Of a stretch of 64,000 bases of DNA, positions 60,781 through 64,000 are shown one piece after another. Position 1 is the first letter of the stretch; each line of letters opens with the position of its first letter. This DNA comes from Mucilaginibacter sp. dw_454 (GTDB taxonomy: Bacteria > Bacteroidota > Bacteroidia > Sphingobacteriales > Sphingobacteriaceae): positions 1 through 64,000 of the forward strand of contig NZ_JAAVVB010000007.1 in the NCBI RefSeq assembly GCF_018449775.1, read 5' to 3'. Below the pieces are notes generated by a model. It ran no database searches and was not told the origin of the DNA. It saw only the letters and a list, made by a program, of their open reading frames with translations. Both the position numbers and the translations under genes were made by a program.

Positions 60781-62532
60781 ATGACAGCAGCGCCCAAAAG
60801 TTTTTTTGTGACGAGGATAGTATTGATTAGCCTGGTAATTTTTGCCGGTTTGTTTGGCAATATAAAACCGGCGATGGCACAATCTGCCGATACCGGCGGA
60901 GTTACTTTTACCAGCATTCCTACCGCGGCAGATAGCATAGCTATGCATAAACAAATGCAAACTACGCTGCAAAAAACAAAAAGCGCGCTTAAGCAGGTAC
61001 AGGCTGCTGCAACCCAAGCAAGTACCGAAAGTGCGGGCAAGCCCAAATCCCTCTGGGAGATCTTTATTGCCGGTTTTTTGGGCGGCCTGGCCGCCGTAGT
61101 TATGCCTTGTATTTACCCGTTGCTGCCACTAACAGTGAGTTTCTTTACCAAAAAAGCCGGCTCGCGGGCTAAAGGTATCGGGCAGTCATTACTTTACGGC
61201 TTGTCTATTATCATCATTTATGTTGGATTAGGGCTGATCATCTCCGGGCTATTTGGTTCTGATGCTTTGAATGCTTTAGCAACCAACGGTATATTTAATA
61301 TTTTCTTTTTCCTGCTGCTGGTTGTATTTGGCATCTCGTTTCTGGGAGCTTTCGAGATCACCCTGCCAAGCTCATTAGGTAATAAACTGGATGCCAATGC
61401 CGATAAAGGCGGCATTGCCGGTATTTTCTTTATGGCTGCCACTTTAGTGGTGGTATCATTCTCCTGCACCGGCCCTATCATAGGCACTTTACTGGTAGAG
61501 GCTGCCTCAAAAGGCGACAGGCTTGGTCCGGCTATTGGCATGCTGGGTTTTTCTGCTGCTTTAGCTTTGCCATTTACCGCTTTTGCCTTGTTCCCATCGG
61601 CATTGAAATCATTGCCAAAATCTGGCGGATGGTTAAATACCGTAAAGGTTTGCCTGGGCTTTTTAGAGATTGCTTTTGCGTTGAAATTCTTGTCGAACGT
61701 AGACCTGGCTTATCATTGGAACTGGTTTAACCGCGATATTTTCTTGTCGATCTGGATTTCGCTGGGCGTTTTGCTTGGTTTATATCTTTTAGGAAAGATC
61801 AAGTTTGAGAATGACAGCGATACAGATCACGTATCTGTTCCGCGCTTTTTTATGGCCACCCTGGTTTTTGCCTTTGTGGTGTATATGATCCCCGGTTTAT
61901 GGGGCGCGCCGCTTAAACCATTGAGTGCATTCCTGCCGCCTATCGCAACGCAGGAGTTTGATTTATCACCCGTTCCGGGAAATGCGGCTTCAGGCGGTAC
62001 CCCAACCAAAACATCATCATTAATAAAAAAATACGCTGCCAATTATACCCGCATTGCTACCCGCGGACTGGATGCCTGGTACGATTATGATCAGGCGCTG
62101 CAGGTATCGAAAGAATTGCACAAACCCATTATGATTGACTTTACCGGCTTTAACTGCGTAAACTGTCGCCAAATGGAGGCTGATGTATGGACAGATTCGC
62201 GCGTATTCAATCATCTTCAAAACGATTACATTTTGTTGCAATTGGTGGTTGATGATAAAGCCGAACTCGATCCTTCAGAACAATTTACATCGACCTATAG
62301 CGGTAAAAAAATCACCACGCTAGGTGGCAAATGGAGCGATCTGGAAGCTTCGCGCTTTAATGCTAACTCGCAGCCTTTCTATGTCTTATTGGATAGCGAC
62401 GGCAATATGCTGACCGATAAAAACGGTGTAGCCATTCCCCCATCGCCGGCAAATTATAATGTAGAGGGCTACCTGAAATTTTTAGAAAGCGGAATTAGCG
62501 CTTATCAAAGTGCGCAACAAGCCAAAAAATAA
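60781..62532 (+). CDS. dsbD: Thiol:disulfide interchange protein DsbD (membrane and C-terminal domains)
   Basis: A 583-residue protein that moves electrons from cytoplasmic thioredoxin to the periplasm. After a signal anchor and a helical stretch (about 40-80), eight or so membrane helices cover about 85-380, including the redox Cys in VVMPCIYPLLPL and FSCTGPIIG. The C-terminal thioredoxin-like domain (about 420-583) has CVNC (in FTGFNCVNCRQ). The alpha domain is supplied by the preceding gene. Both belong to one operon with birA. Confidence 0.93.
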   Translation: MTAAPKSFFVTRIVLISLVIFAGLFGNIKPAMAQSADTGGVTFTSIPTAADSIAMHKQMQTTLQKTKSALKQVQAAATQASTESAGKPKSLWEIFIAGFLGGLAAVVMPCIYPLLPLTVSFFTKKAGSRAKGIGQSLLYGLSIIIIYVGLGLIISGLFGSDALNALATNGIFNIFFFLLLVVFGISFLGAFEITLPSSLGNKLDANADKGGIAGIFFMAATLVVVSFSCTGPIIGTLLVEAASKGDRLGPAIGMLGFSAALALPFTAFALFPSALKSLPKSGGWLNTVKVCLGFLEIAFALKFLSNVDLAYHWNWFNRDIFLSIWISLGVLLGLYLLGKIKFENDSDTDHVSVPRFFMATLVFAFVVYMIPGLWGAPLKPLSAFLPPIATQEFDLSPVPGNAASGGTPTKTSSLIKKYAANYTRIATRGLDAWYDYDQALQVSKELHKPIMIDFTGFNCVNCRQMEADVWTDSRVFNHLQNDYILLQLVVDDKAELDPSEQFTSTYSGKKITTLGGKWSDLEASRFNANSQPFYVLLDSDGNMLTDKNGVAIPPSPANYNVEGYLKFLESGISAYQSAQQAKK

Positions 62533-62534
62533 CT

Positions 62535-62542
62535 TAAATTTG
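62535..62542 (+). promoter_or_regulatory. -7 promoter box of pfkA
   Basis: TAAATTTG is an exact TAnnTTTG box 2 bp after the dsbD stop, giving a leader of about 70 nt. The leader holds a short AACGGCA/TGCCGTT hairpin. Confidence 0.5.
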
Positions 62543-62614
62543 CGCCGAAAACGGCAGGTTATGTAGTTGCTTGCCGTTAATCAGGTACAAATACAAATCT
62601 GCCATTTATAGCTA

Positions 62615-63595
62615 ATGACTCCGATAAAAAAAATAGGGATTTTTACGTCCGGTAGCGACTCTCCAGGAATGAATGCCGCCATCAGGGCGGTAGTACGAAC
62701 GTCCATTTTTTACAATATTGAAATTGCCGGTATCCGCCGTGGTTTTGAAGGGATGATTAATGGCGATATCTACGAGATGAATACCAAATCGGTATCAAAT
62801 ATTATTCAGCGCGGAGGTACTTTACTAAAAACAGGCCGCAGCGAATACTTTAAAACCGCCGAAGGTCGTCAAAAAGCTTACGAACAATTAAAAATAAACG
62901 GGATAGATGCACTGATTGCCCTGGGTGGCAATGGTACTTTGAAAGGCGTACGCGAGTTTGGCGATGAATATCAAGACATCAAGATCATTGGCATACCGTG
63001 TACAATCGATAATGACTTACGCGGTTCTGACTTTACCATTGGTTATGATACTGCCATTAATACGGTTATAGAAGCGGTTGATAAGATCCGCGAAACTGCC
63101 GAATCGCACGACCGTTTGTTTATTGTTGAAGTAATGGGCCGCGACTCGGGCATGATTGCCTTGCGCACAGGCATGGGTGTAGGTGCCGAAGCAGTGCTGG
63201 TACCAGAAACCAGATCAGACATCAACGCGTTATTTGAGCGCCTGGAAAAAGGCCGGAAAGACAAAACGTCTAAAATAGTAATGGTTGCCGAGGGCGATGA
63301 GCCGGGCAGCGCTTTCGAAATAGGTAAAGCCATCATGGAAAAGTTCCCGCATTATGATACCCGTGTATCTGTATTGGGTCACATTCAGCGTGGCGGTAAA
63401 CCAACCTGTATGGACCGTGTATTGGCCAGCCGCTTAGGTGTAGCAGCCGTAGAAGCACTAAAAGATGGCCACACCGGCGAAATGGTAGGCCTTATTCATA
63501 ACGATATAGAATTTACGCCATTCGGCCAATCTGTAAAACATCACCATGAGGTAAATGAAGAGTTTACCAGGATTGTGGAGATGCTGTCATTGTAA
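62615..63595 (+). CDS. pfkA: 6-phosphofructokinase
   Basis: A 326-residue phosphofructokinase of the PfkA family and length. The catalytic TIDND motif, MGRDSG and the C-terminal GHIQRGG are intact. Compared with the E. coli enzyme, three nucleotide-site residues differ: TSGSDSPG has Ser for Gly11, GGNGT has Asn for Asp103, and PCTIDND has Cys for Gly124. Gly104 is kept, as in ATP-using enzymes. PPi-using types carry Asp at 104 and Lys at 124, which this one does not. Phosphoryl donor and regulation cannot be assigned with confidence. A terminator follows. Confidence 0.9.
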   Translation: MTPIKKIGIFTSGSDSPGMNAAIRAVVRTSIFYNIEIAGIRRGFEGMINGDIYEMNTKSVSNIIQRGGTLLKTGRSEYFKTAEGRQKAYEQLKINGIDALIALGGNGTLKGVREFGDEYQDIKIIGIPCTIDNDLRGSDFTIGYDTAINTVIEAVDKIRETAESHDRLFIVEVMGRDSGMIALRTGMGVGAEAVLVPETRSDINALFERLEKGRKDKTSKIVMVAEGDEPGSAFEIGKAIMEKFPHYDTRVSVLGHIQRGGKPTCMDRVLASRLGVAAVEALKDGHTGEMVGLIHNDIEFTPFGQSVKHHHEVNEEFTRIVEMLSL

Positions 63596-63617
63596 GCTAA
63601 AAGTTTAAAGAATATTA

Positions 63618-63643
63618 AAAGGCCGGTTTTCCGGCCTTTCTGT
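63618..63643. terminator. Terminator after pfkA
   Basis: AAAGGCCGG (63618-63626) pairs perfectly with CCGGCCTTT (63631-63639) around TTTT, followed by CTGTT. It serves converging genes. Confidence 0.88.
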
Positions 63644-63662
63644 TATTTGACAGGTTGATTTA

Positions 63663-64000
63663 TTAAAGCAACTTCTCCGCAACTTCCTTCCAGGTATTTA
63701 CACGCTCGTATTCTGTAAGCAGCACATTATGTGGCGATGTAAACAACAACTTACGTCCGTTAAAGCGGGTAAAGTTTTTGGTACGATCATCTATCATTAT
63801 ATCCGTATTGACAATCTTATGTCCGCAAAAAACAATATTGGTCCAGCTGATGAAAGGGAAATAATCTGCCAGCCAGGCTTGCTTGTCTTCTAACGAAAGC
63901 GGGAACTCGGTAGCGGCCGATACGATAAATACATCGTACTTTTTATGCAGTTCGGCAAGCACCTCCTGGCTATCCGGTATCACTTTCAGATCGCGGAAAA
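63663..64000 (-). CDS. 5'(3')-deoxyribonucleotidase (HAD fold), partial
   Basis: The C-terminal 112 codons are present; the N-terminus with the DxDxT nucleophile motif lies beyond the window edge. Visible are the second HAD motif (VFIVSAAT, Ser/Thr for phosphate), the cap-loop sequence FPFISWTNIVFCGHK and motif III/IV DIMIDDRTKN. This fits the 5'-nucleotidase, deoxy (Pyp-1/NT5C) group that dephosphorylates dNMPs in the cytosol. No internal ATG start is needed; GTG 63983 is an internal Val. Confidence 0.85.
   Translation of the reverse strand, partial: FRDLKVIPDSQEVLAELHKKYDVFIVSAATEFPLSLEDKQAWLADYFPFISWTNIVFCGHKIVNTDIMIDDRTKNFTRFNGRKLLFTSPHNVLLTEYERVNTWKEVAEKLL

Noticed and set aside
60543-61046. 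A 167-codon open frame on the minus strand
   Set aside because: It crosses the junction of the two dsbD genes on the opposite strand; its Cys-rich start is a shadow of the real coding strand.

Overview
The window looks like a chromosomal segment of a Bacteroidetes organism, most likely Sphingobacteriaceae (Mucilaginibacter/Pedobacter-like). The reasons are two SusC/SusD pairs, other large TonB-dependent receptors, promoter boxes of the Bacteroidetes type (TAnnTTTG, often with TTTG about 20 bp upstream), few Shine-Dalgarno sites, several TTG/GTG starts, and housekeeping neighbourhoods typical of the phylum (rng / small basic protein / TPR / HU / mutY / ssb; LUD protein / ftsH / rsfS / birA). 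I recognised no tRNA, rRNA, prophage, transposase or CRISPR array. The assignment rests on gene content only.

Layout. 0-3.7 kb: a small operon (membrane protein, winged-helix regulator, CreD) with two near-identical palindromic operators, and a divergent ECF sigma factor with a membrane partner. 3.8-11.1 kb: a SusD/SusC pair whose susC has a long structured leader, then a periplasmic protein and a YdcF-family protein. 11.2-18.5 kb: two unknown genes, a transglutaminase-like protein, a LytS/LytTR two-component pair, metG and an LD-carboxypeptidase. 18.5-24.5 kb: a second susCD operon with a third lipoprotein. 24.6-33.5 kb: padR-pspC, a serine hydrolase, an outer-membrane beta-barrel receptor and an M14 peptidase. 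33.6-42 kb: recQ, murF, rng, a 29-codon basic protein, a TPR protein, HU, mutY and ssb. 42-47.3 kb: a second serine hydrolase, a bulb-lectin-like secreted protein, two FKBP-like lipoproteins and aspS.

47.4-52.1 kb is the most interesting part. A TPP riboswitch controls an outer-membrane receptor (OMR1-like), a PnuT/PnuC-type transporter and a class D flavin-monooxygenase-like protein. The aptamer carries about 104 nt of extra sequence between P2 and P4. The insert folds into a long hairpin and contains a copy of a palindromic repeat that also occurs upstream of recQ. A strong hairpin terminator lies between the receptor and transporter genes.

52.3-64 kb: a PafA-like phosphatase, an SDR and an AraC regulator, the LUD/ftsH/rsfS block, birA with a two-gene DsbD system, a phosphofructokinase with unusual active-site residues, and a partial deoxyribonucleotidase.

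At least six kinds of intergenic palindromic repeat are scattered through the second half. Several sit at operon ends and probably serve as bidirectional terminators or structured 3' ends. One has become part of a riboswitch.
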